In this document: piece after piece, positions 16,536 through 24,378 of the stretch
Numbering within the stretch: position 1 is the stretch's first letter
Layout of the letters: the number at the start of each line of letters is the position of its first letter
DNA from: an uncultured Lachnospiraceae bacterium
GTDB lineage: Bacteria > Bacillota > Clostridia > Lachnospirales > Lachnospiraceae
Direction of reading: 5' to 3'
Assembly (NCBI GenBank): GCA_902798585.1
Contig: CADBXF010000014.1
Coordinates: 27,078-65,645 of the forward strand
DNA: 38,568 nt
Notes under the pieces: model-generated
Databases searched by the model: none
Told to the model about the DNA's origin: nothing
Seen by the model: the letters and a program-made list of their open reading frames with translations, nothing else
Made by a program: the position numbers and the translations under genes

Positions 16536-17846
16536 ATGATCAAGGTTGTCAAATTCGGCGGTAGTTCTCTCGCAAGCGCCGAACAGTTCATGAAGGTTAA
16601 GGACATCATCAAGGCCGATTCCGACCGCCGCTTTGTCGTTCCGTCGGCTCCCGGCAAGCGCAACAGCGCGGACACCAAAGTGACCGACATGCTCTACCGC
16701 TGCTACGCTTTAGCGGAGGAGGGGCAGGATTTCGACGATGCGCTCGCCGCAATCAAAGCGCGCTATCAGGATATCATCGACGGGCTCTCCCTTACGGTCT
16801 CCCTCGACGATGAGTTCGCGAAGGTCCGCGACAATTTCAAGAATCACGCCGGCAAGGATTATGCCGCCTCCCGCGGCGAATACTTAAACGGTATTCTCCT
16901 CGCATCCTATCTCGGATACGAGTTCCTCGATGCGGCGCAGTATATTTTCTTCCGCGAGGACGGCACCTTCGACGATGTCGCAACACAGAAGAAGCTCTCG
17001 AAGAAGCTTGCGACGCTCTCACACGCCGTCATTCCCGGCTTCTACGGGTCCTATGCGGACGGCCGCGTCAAGACTTTCTCCCGCGGCGGTTCCGACATCA
17101 CCGGCTCGATTGTAGCACGCGCCGCACAGGCGAACCTCTATGAGAACTGGACCGATGTATCGGGCTTCCTGGTAACCGATCCCCGCATCGTGCGCGATCC
17201 CAAGGTCATCGAGACCATCACCTACCGTGAGCTCCGCGAGCTCTCGTACATGGGTGCCGGCGTACTTCACGAGGACGCCATTTTCCCTGTGCGTACAGCG
17301 GGCATTCCGATTAACATCAAAAACACCAACGCCCCGGAGGACGCAGGCACATTCATCGTGGAAAACACTTCCCGCAAGCCCGCGTACACCATCACCGGAA
17401 TCGCCGGCAAGAAGGGCTTTACCGCCATCAATATCGAGAAGGATATGATGAACTCCGAGATCGGTTTCGGCCGCAAGGCGTTGCAGGCGTTCGAGGACAA
17501 CGGAATCAGCTTCGAGCACATGCCCTCCGGCATCGACACCCTCTCCGTCTTTGTTCATCAGACCGAGTTTGAGGAGAAGGAGCAGACCGTTCTCGCCGAG
17601 ATTCACAAGCTCTGCAACCCCGACTCCATCGAAATCGCCACGGATCTTGCCCTGATTGCCGTCGTGGGACGCGGCATGAAGTCCAACCACGGTACCGCGG
17701 CACGCATTTTCCGCGCGCTCGACAACGCGGGCGTCAACATCCGAATGATCGACCAGGGCTCGAGCGAGCTCAACATCATCATCGGTGTCGCAGGCGCGGA
17801 TTTCGAGTCCGCCATCAACGCAATCTACCACGCATTCGTGCAGTAA
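16536..17846 (+). CDS. Aspartate kinase
   Basis: 436 residues. Phosphorylates aspartate, the first step to lysine, threonine, methionine and diaminopimelate. N-terminal kinase motif KFGGSSLASAEQF; FSRGGSDITGSI in the amino-acid kinase core; two ACT regulatory segments at the C-terminus (~310-370, FGRKALQAFEDNGISFEHMPSGIDTLSVFV, and ~375-436, GRGMKSNHGTAARIFRALDNAGVNIRMIDQGSSELNIIIGV). Feedback inhibition by lysine or threonine is expected from the ACT domains; which one is not readable. CGGAGG precedes the ATG. First gene of a three-gene plus-strand cluster. Confidence 0.95.
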   Translation: MIKVVKFGGSSLASAEQFMKVKDIIKADSDRRFVVPSAPGKRNSADTKVTDMLYRCYALAEEGQDFDDALAAIKARYQDIIDGLSLTVSLDDEFAKVRDNFKNHAGKDYAASRGEYLNGILLASYLGYEFLDAAQYIFFREDGTFDDVATQKKLSKKLATLSHAVIPGFYGSYADGRVKTFSRGGSDITGSIVARAAQANLYENWTDVSGFLVTDPRIVRDPKVIETITYRELRELSYMGAGVLHEDAIFPVRTAGIPINIKNTNAPEDAGTFIVENTSRKPAYTITGIAGKKGFTAINIEKDMMNSEIGFGRKALQAFEDNGISFEHMPSGIDTLSVFVHQTEFEEKEQTVLAEIHKLCNPDSIEIATDLALIAVVGRGMKSNHGTAARIFRALDNAGVNIRMIDQGSSELNIIIGVAGADFESAINAIYHAFVQ

Positions 17847-17860
17847 CCCATGTACGGTCG

Positions 17861-17878
17861 ACCGGCGGGTATGCCGGT
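17861..17878 (+). other. Small hairpin between aspartokinase and cyclophilin
   Basis: ACCGGC-GGGTAT-GCCGGT, followed by only two T residues; a weak terminator or processing stem in a 74-base gap. Confidence 0.4.
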
Positions 17879-17920
17879 TTCCGATAAATCGCGCCGCGCG
17901 CGCAAGAGGAGGATTCAACC

Positions 17921-18439
17921 ATGTCCAACCCGATTGTTACATTTACCATGAAAGACGGTTCCGTGATGAAGGCGGAGCTCTATCCGGAGATTGCGCCCAA
18001 TTCCGTCAACAACTTCATCTCGCTGGTTAAGAAGGGCTTTTACAACGGCCTGACCTTTCACCGCGTTATTCCCGGTTTTATGATTCAGGGCGGCTGCCCG
18101 AACGGAACCGGAATGGGCGGTCCCGGCTACAGCATCCGCGGTGAGTTCGCACACAACGGTTTTGCGAACGATTTAAAGCACACCCCCGGCGTTCTCTCCA
18201 TGGCGCGCGCCATGAACCCGAACTCCGCCGGCTCGCAGTTCTTTATCATGCATAAGACTTCGCCGCATCTCGACGGCGAATACGCCGCTTTCGGCAAGGT
18301 TACGGAAGGCCTCGAGGTTGTGGATGCCATCGCCAATGTGCGCACGGATTTCCGCGACAAGCCCCTCTCTCCCGTTGTGATGGAGACTGTGACTGTAGAA
18401 ACCTTCGGCGTGGATTATCCGGAGCCGGAGCGCTGCTAA
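17921..18439 (+). CDS. ppiB: Cyclophilin-type peptidyl-prolyl cis-trans isomerase
   Basis: 172-residue cytosolic single-domain cyclophilin that catalyses prolyl isomerisation during folding. Signature FHRVIPGFMIQGG with catalytic Arg, then GPGYSIRGEF, AMNPNSAGSQFFI and HLDGEYAAFGKV. There is no signal peptide. AGGAGG lies nine bases before the ATG. It is 12 bases upstream of tmcAL, so the two are probably cotranscribed. Confidence 0.95.
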   Translation: MSNPIVTFTMKDGSVMKAELYPEIAPNSVNNFISLVKKGFYNGLTFHRVIPGFMIQGGCPNGTGMGGPGYSIRGEFAHNGFANDLKHTPGVLSMARAMNPNSAGSQFFIMHKTSPHLDGEYAAFGKVTEGLEVVDAIANVRTDFRDKPLSPVVMETVTVETFGVDYPEPERC

Positions 18440-18451
18440 AAGGAATCATTC

Positions 18452-19669
18452 ATGAAAATCACCGGTATCATTGCGGAGTACAACCCTTTTCACAACGGAC
18501 ATCGATATCACCTCGCGCAGACGCGTCTGCGCACGGGATGTGACGCGATTGTCGTCGTGATGAGCGGGGATTTTGTGCAGCGCGGGTACCCGGCAATAAC
18601 CGACAAGTACCTTCGCGCCGAAGCGGCTCTCCGCTGCGGCGCGGATCTTGTTTTGGAGCTTCCCGTGTACGGTTCCGCCGCAAGCGCCGAGGATTTCGCC
18701 GGCGCCGGTGTCCGTGCTCTTGCGGGGCTTCGCTGCGTCGACATGCTCTCCTACGGCGCCGAGGACGCCGAAGTCGGCGTCGATACCTTCCGGAGCATTG
18801 CGGCGTTTCTGAACGAAGAACCCGCGGATTACAAGGCCGTGCTGCTACGCCGTGTAAAGGCCGGAAACTCGTATGCGAAGGCCCGTGCGCTCGCTCTCGC
18901 CGACTTCTTTCCGCAGGCCGCGGAGCTTCTTTCCAAGCCAAACAACATTCTGGCCGTCGAGTATGAGCGGGCGCTTATGCGCACCGGCGCTCCCGTTGCC
19001 AGCTGTGTAATCTCCCGGACCGACCGGGGATATCATGACACCTCGATCGCCGAGGTTTGTTCCGCAACGGCTATCCGCGAGACGCTTGCCTCGGGCGGAC
19101 ATTTTCCGTTACAGTCGGTGCCGGAGGAAATACGCGACCTCTGCGAACCGCTTACGGCTTCGACGACAATCTCGCCGGACGACGCCTCCGACATGCTTTT
19201 CGCTGCGCTTCGCGCGCATTCGCAGGCTTCGCTTTCAGCCGTCTACGACATTCCCGCCGATCTCGCCAACCGCATTCTCTCGCAGTCGGAGCAGCCGTTC
19301 ACCTGGACTTCGCTCGCCGAGTCCGTAAAATGCAAAGCGTTTACGAGGACGCGCATCGACCGCGCGCTGTGTCATGCGCTTCTCGACATAACCGAGGCGG
19401 ATGCCGATTCCTTCAAATCTGCGGAGTGCCTTCCGTACCTTCGGGTGCTCGGCGTTCGCAGTGACGCACAGGGACTGCTCGCTGAGCTTCGCAAGGCCTC
19501 GAAAATCCCGCTTTTATGCCGGCTGAACGAGGATATGCACGCCCTCACGGAGCCCGCAAAAGTCCTCCTTACCAAGGACCTCCGTGCTTCCGCGCTCTAT
19601 TCGCAGCTTCTGTTTTCCAAATGCGGAGTCACGCGCTCCGACACGCACCGACGGCTTCTTACCGTGTGA
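18452..19669 (+). CDS. tmcAL: tRNA(Met) cytidine acetate ligase
   Basis: 405 residues (family formerly DUF795/YlbM). It uses acetate and ATP, via acetyl-adenylate, to make N4-acetylcytidine at the wobble base of elongator tRNA-Met. The nucleotidyltransferase-like motif GIIAEYNPFHNGHRYHL (HNGH at 15-18) and MSGDFVQRGYPAITDKYLRAEAAL are diagnostic; DLVLELPVYGSAASAEDFA is the next conserved block. The window has no tRNA-Met gene nearby. Last gene before a bidirectional terminator. Confidence 0.93.
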   Translation: MKITGIIAEYNPFHNGHRYHLAQTRLRTGCDAIVVVMSGDFVQRGYPAITDKYLRAEAALRCGADLVLELPVYGSAASAEDFAGAGVRALAGLRCVDMLSYGAEDAEVGVDTFRSIAAFLNEEPADYKAVLLRRVKAGNSYAKARALALADFFPQAAELLSKPNNILAVEYERALMRTGAPVASCVISRTDRGYHDTSIAEVCSATAIRETLASGGHFPLQSVPEEIRDLCEPLTASTTISPDDASDMLFAALRAHSQASLSAVYDIPADLANRILSQSEQPFTWTSLAESVKCKAFTRTRIDRALCHALLDITEADADSFKSAECLPYLRVLGVRSDAQGLLAELRKASKIPLLCRLNEDMHALTEPAKVLLTKDLRASALYSQLLFSKCGVTRSDTHRRLLTV

Positions 19670-19700
19670 GCGAAGAAAAACGAACCTGCACAGACAAAAC

Positions 19701-19762
19701 AAAAACCCGGGCAGACGGTATCGCCTTATCGGCAATACTGCTGTCCGGGATTTCTTTTGATT
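19701..19762. terminator. Bidirectional intrinsic terminator
   Basis: Long stem: CCCGGGCAG (19706-19714) against CTGTCCGGG (19741-19749) with a G-U pair, continued inside by GGTAT/ATAC and GCC-TTATC-GGC. Plus side ends in TTTCTTTTGATTTATTT; minus side in TTTTTGTTTTG. It serves tmcAL and the convergent coaD operon. Confidence 0.88.
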
Positions 19763-19775
19763 TATTTCGACGGAA

Positions 19776-20426
19776 TTACTCCTCGATCCCCTCAAGGAAG
19801 GTGTTCTCGTTGTAGTTCTCGAGGATGTCATCGTCATCGCTCACGGAAGCAATCGGATCGTCAAATGCGTAAGCTTCCTGCGGGTTAAGCTGTGTCGTGA
19901 GCTCCTTGCGGTTCGCGGCAACAACCGTGTAGCTGTCGTTCAGCGCATTGATCAGACCCTCAGCCTGACGCTTCGTATTGTTGAATGCATCAGCGAGAAT
20001 TCTCTCCATGTCGCTCATAATCTCATTCGCATAATTGAGCGCGCCGTTGCGAATCGTCGCGGAATCGCTCTCGGCACTGCTGCGAATCTCCGCAGCCTCC
20101 TCGGAAGCCTGGGAAATCATCTCCTGCGACTTGTTGTATGCCTGCTGAACGATGGCATTCTCGCTCACCAGCTGCTCCGCCTTGATCTTGGCTTCCTTGA
20201 TGATGCCCTCCGCGCGCTCCTCGGCCTGCGCGATGATGCTGTCGCGGTTCGCGATAATCTTCTGGTAGCGCTTGATTTCGTCGGGAGTGCGCTCGCGAAG
20301 CTCCTGAAGCAGTTCGTATAACTCATCCTTCGGAACGCTCACCTTCGTGCCGCCCCAACCGGAAGTCTTGCAGCTCTCTACAAACTCATAAATCTCATCA
20401 ATCGTCTTCTCAATCGTTGCTCCCAT
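19776..20426 (-). CDS. Coiled-coil cytosolic protein (annotated elsewhere as V-ATPase subunit H-like or DivIVA-like)
   Basis: 216 residues, no membrane segment. Residues ~35-180 are predicted coiled coil, rich in Glu/Lys/Ala (AEERAEGIIKEAKIKAEQLVSENAIVQQAYNKSQEM). The N-terminus has a conserved-looking GWGGTKVSVPKDELYELLQEL and the acidic tail ends DDDDILENYNENTFLEGIEE. The pattern recalls DivIVA/GpsB-type or ATP-synthase stalk-like proteins, but no specific function can be assigned. The ATG at 20426 has AAAGGAG eight bases upstream; a TTG two codons earlier is too close to it. Two bases after the coaD stop. Confidence 0.8.
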   Translation of the reverse strand: MGATIEKTIDEIYEFVESCKTSGWGGTKVSVPKDELYELLQELRERTPDEIKRYQKIIANRDSIIAQAEERAEGIIKEAKIKAEQLVSENAIVQQAYNKSQEMISQASEEAAEIRSSAESDSATIRNGALNYANEIMSDMERILADAFNNTKRQAEGLINALNDSYTVVAANRKELTTQLNPQEAYAFDDPIASVSDDDDILENYNENTFLEGIEE

Positions 20427-20428
20427 TC

Positions 20429-20920
20429 TCAATTCTCCTTTGGCTGATACAATTTGTCGTACACATCCCGTACCACTTCCGGCGGTACAAACTGCGAGAT
20501 ATCGCCGCCGTAGCTGGCGATCTCCTTCACGATACTGGAACTCAGGTAGGAGTATTCAACGCTGGTCGTAAGGAAGATTGTGTCGATATCCGGATTCAGC
20601 TTGTGATTCAGCTGCGCAATCTGAAGCTCGTACTCGAAATCCGTAACGGCGCGAAGTCCGCGAACCAGCACATTTGCGTTCTGCTCCTTCGCGAAATCGA
20701 CGGTCAGTCCCGAGAACGACATCACCTCGACACCCGGGATATCCTTCGTCACTTTACGGATTAACTGCACTCTCTCCTCAACGGAAAATGCCGGCTTCTT
20801 CGCATTGTTGTTAAGCACTGCGATGATTAATTTCTTCGTGATTCGGGCAGCCCGTTTGATGATGTCCAGGTGTCCGAGCGTAATCGGATCGAAACTGCCT
20901 GCATAAATACCCGTTTTCAT
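20429..20920 (-). CDS. coaD: Phosphopantetheine adenylyltransferase
   Basis: 163 residues, standard length. Converts 4'-phosphopantetheine and ATP to dephospho-CoA. The T/HxGH motif is in [44 protein letters not shown] and the C-terminal [23 protein letters not shown] are typical. It lies 27 bases after rsmD, the usual clostridial pairing. AGGAGAG sits before the ATG. Confidence 0.97.
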   Translation of the reverse strand: MKTGIYAGSFDPITLGHLDIIKRAARITKKLIIAVLNNNAKKPAFSVEERVQLIRKVTKDIPGVEVMSFSGLTVDFAKEQNANVLVRGLRAVTDFEYELQIAQLNHKLNPDIDTIFLTTSVEYSYLSSSIVKEIASYGGDISQFVPPEVVRDVYDKLYQPKEN

Positions 20921-20947
20921 AACTCTCCTGCGTTCTCGAACCGGATC

Positions 20948-21514
20948 TTACAAATCCCCCCGCCATACGGTGAGGAAAAGATGCTGGTTCGACTTGTATT
21001 CTTTGATTCTGGAAACCCGATATCCGGCCTTCAAATAGGGCGTGATGTCCGCACCGACGGTCGTTTCGACAATGACAAGCCCGTCCGGAGCAAGAATACC
21101 TTCCTGCCGGAGCGCCGAAAGTGCAGACAGTTCCAGTCCCTTGCCGTACGGCGGGTCCAAAAAGGCGATGTCGAAGACATGTCCCTCGGAGCGCATCCGG
21201 CGAATTGCCGAAAGCGCATCCGTCGCATAGACCTTCGCGCGCTCCGTGAATTTCGTGTGCGCGAGATTCGTGCGGACGCAGGCAACTGCGTCACGCGAGA
21301 CATCCGCGAAGCAGGCGAAATCAGCCCCTCTGGAGAGAGCCTCGATACCGATGCCTCCGCTTCCCGCGAAGAGGTCCAAAAACCGACTTCCGGGGATCCG
21401 CGGCTGCAGGATATTAAACAAAGTTTCCTTAATCCGGTCCGTCGTCGGTCGTGTCTCCCGGCCCGCCGGGGTCACGAGAACCAGACTCCTGGCCGTACCG
21501 GCGATTACACGCAT
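20948..21514 (-). CDS. rsmD: 16S rRNA (guanine966-N2)-methyltransferase
   Basis: 188 residues, family length. Rossmann methyltransferase using SAM to methylate G966 of 16S rRNA. MRVIAGTARSLVL start, RPTTDRIKETLFNIL, SAM motif FLDLFAGSGGIGIEALSRGA and catalytic DPPY in AFLDPPYGKG. GGAGGGCGGAT precedes the ATG. Transcribed from a consensus promoter 70-100 bases upstream together with coaD and the coiled-coil gene. Confidence 0.96.
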   Translation of the reverse strand: MRVIAGTARSLVLVTPAGRETRPTTDRIKETLFNILQPRIPGSRFLDLFAGSGGIGIEALSRGADFACFADVSRDAVACVRTNLAHTKFTERAKVYATDALSAIRRMRSEGHVFDIAFLDPPYGKGLELSALSALRQEGILAPDGLVIVETTVGADITPYLKAGYRVSRIKEYKSNQHLFLTVWRGDL

Positions 21515-21544
21515 ATCCGCCCTCCGAACCTGTTAGTTTCCTCC

Positions 21545-21575
21545 GGTTATTCATCACGCGCAGCAACAAATAACC
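21545..21575 (-). other. Inverted repeat in the rsmD leader
   Basis: GGTTATT / AATAACC, seven exact pairs around 17 bases, immediately upstream of the rsmD RBS region. Confidence 0.45.
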
Positions 21576-21582
21576 AAAGATA

Positions 21583-21611
21583 ATTATAGACGATTGCTAT
21601 CTTTCTGTCAA
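21583..21611 (-). promoter_or_regulatory. Perfect-consensus sigma-A promoter of rsmD-coaD
   Basis: Minus strand: -35 TTGACA (21606-21611), 17-base spacer, -10 TATAAT (21583-21588). Both hexamers match consensus exactly. Confidence 0.9.
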
Positions 21612-21656
21612 CGACGAATCCTGAAAAAACGCCTCGCTTCGTCGCCGTGTTTTCCC

Positions 21657-22544
21657 TTATTTTGCAAGCGGAAGCGCCGCCTCAATCCGGGCGGTTGCGC
21701 CGGCGAGTTCCGGCACGGAAAGCTGTTCCGCAAGCCCCATATCCACGATCTTCGCCGAATCCGGATCAATCGGAAGCTTTGCAAGCACCGAAAGCTGATG
21801 GTGCGCTGCAACCTCCTCGATTCTGCTCTCGCCGAATACCGCATGTCTTCCGCCGCAGTCCGGGCATACGAAGTAGCTGTAGTTCTCCACGATTCCGAGA
21901 ATCGGAACATTCATCATCTTCGCCATGTTCACGGCCTTCGCAACCACCATGGAAACGAGGTCCTGCGGGCTTGTCACGATGACGATACCGTCCACCGGCA
22001 GCGACTGGAACACCGTCAGCGGCACATCGCCGGTTCCGGGCGGCATATCCACAAACATATAGTCCACATCGCCCCAGCACACATCCGTCCAGAACTGCTT
22101 GACGGTTCCCGCAATCACGGGGCCTCTCCAGATGACCGGAGATTCCTCCTCATCCAGAAGCAGGTTGATGCTCATCACACGGATTCCCTTGCTGCTTTCC
22201 ACGGGCCAGATGCCGTCGTCGTTGCCTCTCGCCGGTCCCTTGACGCCGAGCGATTTCGGAATCGACGGGCCTGTGATATCGGCGTCGAGAATCGCGCACT
22301 GATATCCCTTCTGCTGCAGCTGCACCGCGAGATTGACGGTGACAAAGGATTTGCCGACGCCGCCCTTGCCGCTGACCACGCCGATGACTTTCTTCACACG
22401 GCTGTTTTTGTTGGCAGGCGCCAGAAAACTCTCCCGATTCGACGCACCGCCCTGCGTGCGGCTGCTGCAGTTGGCGCTGCAGGTGGAGCAATCGTGGGTG
22501 CACGACTCCTCCGGGGTATTGTTAACTACATTTTCTTCGCTCAT
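21657..22544 (-). CDS. mrp: Mrp/NBP35-type Fe-S cluster carrier P-loop ATPase
   Basis: 295 residues. ParA/MinD-like deviant Walker A VVSGKGGVGKSF; GPSIPKSLGV; DMPPGTGDVPLTV; and a C-terminal CPDC (CxxC) that in this family binds a bridging [4Fe-4S] cluster at the dimer interface. The N-terminal segment adds a Cys cluster (CTHDCSTCSANC, residues ~15-26), as in NBP35-like versions. It should deliver Fe-S clusters to apo-proteins. TTTGGAGGA sets the ATG at 22544, seven codons inside the longest frame. A 15-bp palindrome lies just before the RBS. Confidence 0.93.
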   Translation of the reverse strand: MSEENVVNNTPEESCTHDCSTCSANCSSRTQGGASNRESFLAPANKNSRVKKVIGVVSGKGGVGKSFVTVNLAVQLQQKGYQCAILDADITGPSIPKSLGVKGPARGNDDGIWPVESSKGIRVMSINLLLDEEESPVIWRGPVIAGTVKQFWTDVCWGDVDYMFVDMPPGTGDVPLTVFQSLPVDGIVIVTSPQDLVSMVVAKAVNMAKMMNVPILGIVENYSYFVCPDCGGRHAVFGESRIEEVAAHHQLSVLAKLPIDPDSAKIVDMGLAEQLSVPELAGATARIEAALPLAK

Positions 22545-22558
22545 GATATCCTCCAAAG

Positions 22559-22573
22559 CCTGCATTATGCAGG
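22559..22573 (-). promoter_or_regulatory. 15-bp palindrome upstream of mrp
   Basis: CCTGCAT-T-ATGCAGG, exact seven-base arms around one base, beginning 15 bases before the mrp ATG. AT-rich DNA with weak -10-like sequence (GATAAT) lies just upstream. It could be an operator or a leader stem; the factor is unknown. Confidence 0.45.
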
Positions 22574-22626
22574 TATAATTATCAAACTATCGCTCTCCCG
22601 CGACACGCATGCCGCGAGATTCGGCA

Positions 22627-23019
22627 TCACCGCGCTGCATCTTCCTGCATCGCGCTTGCGTAGGCCTCTTCCTTCTTCTGCTCCTCGCTTCTGCGAAGCA
22701 GCTCGTCGTACTGCGTATACATCTTCTGCACTCCGTTTTCCAGTAAATAGTAGTGCATGATATACGGAATCAGCAAAATGAGCAGTGCGCCGAACAAAAG
22801 GAGTATCGGAATCGACGGCTGCGCAACGAAGAACAACGCCGTTCCGACCGAAAGGACGGCAAAAAGCACCGTCACAATCAGATGAACCAGCCGCTCATGC
22901 ATGAAAAATCCAATCTGCACGAGATGTTTTCCGACTTCATCCTCATAGTTCACCGCGATCGGCGGATGCTCCAACAGCCTGTCAATCATCGCAAGATATG
23001 CAAGAATACGCTTTTTCAT
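22627..23019 (-). CDS. Small two-TM membrane protein
   Basis: 130 residues. Soluble N-terminal ~38 residues, two adjacent hydrophobic helices (~45-85, LIVTVLFAVLSVGTALFFVA and ILLLFGALLILLIPYIMHYYLL), then a charged helical tail (QYDELLRRSEEQKKEEAY). No family recognised. Its ATG overlaps the stop of the DHH gene (ATGA), indicating translational coupling. Confidence 0.75.
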   Translation of the reverse strand: MKKRILAYLAMIDRLLEHPPIAVNYEDEVGKHLVQIGFFMHERLVHLIVTVLFAVLSVGTALFFVAQPSIPILLLFGALLILLIPYIMHYYLLENGVQKMYTQYDELLRRSEEQKKEEAYASAMQEDAAR

Positions 23020-24005
23020 ACTTCCTCCGCGCCTGCGAGCGCTTCATAGACCTCCGAAAATCTCTTGTGAATCGCCGTGTCGGGATCCGCCCCGAGAAGC
23101 GACATTCTCTCGGCGAAGACAAGACCTCCGGCCATCGTCATATGCCCTCCGCCGTTGCCGACCTCGCGGAGCGCAAGATTAACCAACTGCCCTGCATTGA
23201 TGTTGGAAAGCTCCGAGCGGACGGAAAATTTCAAACCTCTTCCCCGTTCCGCATATACCACGGCAATCTCGACCGCATCGAGCGCAAGAATGAAATTGGA
23301 TACGCTCGCAATCAGACCGTCGGGGCAGTCAAACGGGATATGAACGAATCCGAGCTTGCCGTACACCGCGATATTCTGAATCGCCGCGCCGTATGCGCGA
23401 AGGTCCGACAACTGAAGACTGTTGTTATCCAGGCGAAGAATCAGCCGGCCGTCCGCCAGATGATGCAGCTTGGAAAATGCCTCCAGATCCTCGTCCGTGA
23501 CACCTGCGCACAGATTTCTCGTATCCATCTTGATCCCGTACAAAAGCGCAGTGGCTATCTTCTCCGGAATGTCCACACCGAGTTCCTCATAGAGCCTCGT
23601 GACAATGGTCGCACAGGCACCGACAATTCTGTGAATCACCACATCGTAATGCTCCTGCGTAACCCACGGATGGTGATCGATGCAGACAAGCTCCTCACCG
23701 CGCATGTCCGTCAGATTCGAATTGTTTTTCTGCACATCGACATTGATTACGACCGAATTCTCATCGATCTCATCCATCTCGTCCTTCAGAAGCGGCGAAA
23801 TCTCGAAGACATCCATCATCATCCGGATGTTTACCTTGTCCACCGTCCCGAAATAACAAATCGGAGCCTCGATTCCCTGCGTCTTCAGAAGATATTGCAG
23901 GGCGTACGCCGACGCCAGTGCATCCGGATCCGGATAATCGTGCGTCTGAATGTAAACATTGCGTCCCTCTGCGATGCGAAGCAACTGTTCGAACTGTTTC
24001 TTCAT
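23016..24005 (-). CDS. DHH/DHHA1-family phosphoesterase (NrnA-like)
   Basis: 329 residues. DHH domain with HDYPDPDALASAYAL (metal site), NVDVQKN and CIDHHP (the DHH motif itself), then a DHHA1 domain ending in the RNA-binding GNGGGHMTMAGG. Such proteins degrade nanoRNA, pAp or cyclic-dinucleotide breakdown products with manganese; which one cannot be told. The ATG at 24005 is chosen because it begins at the family N-terminus (MKKQFEQLL); the RBS is weak (GGAAAA), with AAGGAG further back behind a hairpin. Promoter at 24106-24134. Confidence 0.9.
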   Translation of the reverse strand: MKKQFEQLLRIAEGRNVYIQTHDYPDPDALASAYALQYLLKTQGIEAPICYFGTVDKVNIRMMMDVFEISPLLKDEMDEIDENSVVINVDVQKNNSNLTDMRGEELVCIDHHPWVTQEHYDVVIHRIVGACATIVTRLYEELGVDIPEKIATALLYGIKMDTRNLCAGVTDEDLEAFSKLHHLADGRLILRLDNNSLQLSDLRAYGAAIQNIAVYGKLGFVHIPFDCPDGLIASVSNFILALDAVEIAVVYAERGRGLKFSVRSELSNINAGQLVNLALREVGNGGGHMTMAGGLVFAERMSLLGADPDTAIHKRFSEVYEALAGAEEV

Positions 24006-24015
24006 TCGATTTTCC

Positions 24016-24034
24016 GCCGCAGGCGTCCTGCGGC
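24016..24034 (-). promoter_or_regulatory. Strong hairpin directly before the DHH start codon
   Basis: GCCGCAGG-CGT-CCTGCGGC, eight perfect GC-rich pairs with a 3-base loop. It separates AAGGAG from the ATG; if folded, it would bring that site nearer the start codon. Confidence 0.5.
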
Positions 24035-24105
24035 TCTCCTTGCCGTAACATTTTTCCGCAGATTCAAAACAGTCTCTTCCGTATTTCCGACGCACACACA
24101 GAGTT

Positions 24106-24134
24106 ATGATAGCATGGAAATGTGTCGGAATCAA
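24106..24134 (-). promoter_or_regulatory. Sigma-A promoter of the DHH operon
   Basis: Minus strand: -35 TTGATT (24129-24134), 17-base spacer ending TGC, -10 TATCAT (24106-24111), i.e. an extended -10. Confidence 0.65.
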
Positions 24135-24203
24135 GTAGCTTCAACCGCAAAAGCGTCAGCATTTTCCCGAAAAAAGTTATTCTTTTTCGTGGAAAATGAC
24201 GGA

Positions 24204-24232
24204 TTGACTACTACCACATCTTGTGGTATTCT
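24204..24232 (+). promoter_or_regulatory. pflB promoter with inverted repeat in its spacer
   Basis: -35 TTGACT (24204-24209), 17-base spacer, -10 TATTCT (24227-24232) preceded by TGG. The exact dyad TACCACA-TCT-TGTGGTA (24212-24228) fills the spacer and touches the -10, a repressor-type location. It does not match a Rex site, and its odd symmetry differs from a NrdR box. Confidence 0.72.
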
Positions 24233-24250
24233 GAACACAAGTGAAGAACA

Positions 24251-24346
24251 TTTAGCCTCTGACGGTTCATGTGGAAGCAACCACAGTGAGGTTAAATGCG
24301 AGTGGCAGCCGCTGCGCTGCCGTTAAGCCGACCGTCTGGGCAACAG
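24251..24346 (+). promoter_or_regulatory. ZTP/ZMP riboswitch (pfl motif)
   Basis: All elements of the ZTP aptamer can be placed. P1: TTTAGCCTC (24251-24259) with GAGGTTAAA (24288-24296). P2: TGTGG (24270-24274) with CCACA (24281-24285), flanked by the conserved TGACGG and GGAA. A linker hairpin GGCAGC / GCTGCC (24304-24321) follows. The 3' domain is the family-conserved CCGACCGTCTGGGCA (24328-24342). Pseudoknot: GACGG (24261-24265) with CCGTC (24332-24336). The aptamer binds the purine intermediate AICAR-phosphate (ZMP) or ZTP, which accumulates when 10-formyl-tetrahydrofolate is short. The terminator begins inside CTGGGC, so ligand binding should prevent termination and turn pflB on. Confidence 0.93.
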
Positions 24347-24378
24347 TTTTTCCGAATGCTGTTGCCCTTTTTGATTTT
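24338..24378 (+). terminator. Riboswitch expression platform: intrinsic terminator
   Basis: GGGCAACAG (24338-24346) and CTGTTGCCC (24359-24367), nine perfect pairs, followed by TTTTTGATTTT. Its 5' arm overlaps the last conserved bases of the ZTP aptamer, so the two folds exclude each other. Confidence 0.92.

Noticed and set aside
21612..21656. Terminator after mrp
   Set aside because: A TTTTTT run is present on the minus strand, but the preceding GC-rich bases do not form a convincing stem.
21594..22760. Long open frame on the plus strand, about 390 codons
   Set aside because: It is antisense to mrp and its neighbour; the protein is His/Arg-rich with no motif, and the opposite strand encodes a clear Mrp protein.
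24212..24228. NrdR box or Rex site in the pflB promoter
   Set aside because: The dyad has an odd, 3-base centre and lacks the TTGTGA/TCACAA arms of Rex; NrdR boxes are even and normally paired.
22998..24326. Long open frame on the plus strand, about 440 codons
   Set aside because: Antisense to the DHH phosphoesterase and runs through the pflB promoter and riboswitch; composition is that of a shadow frame.
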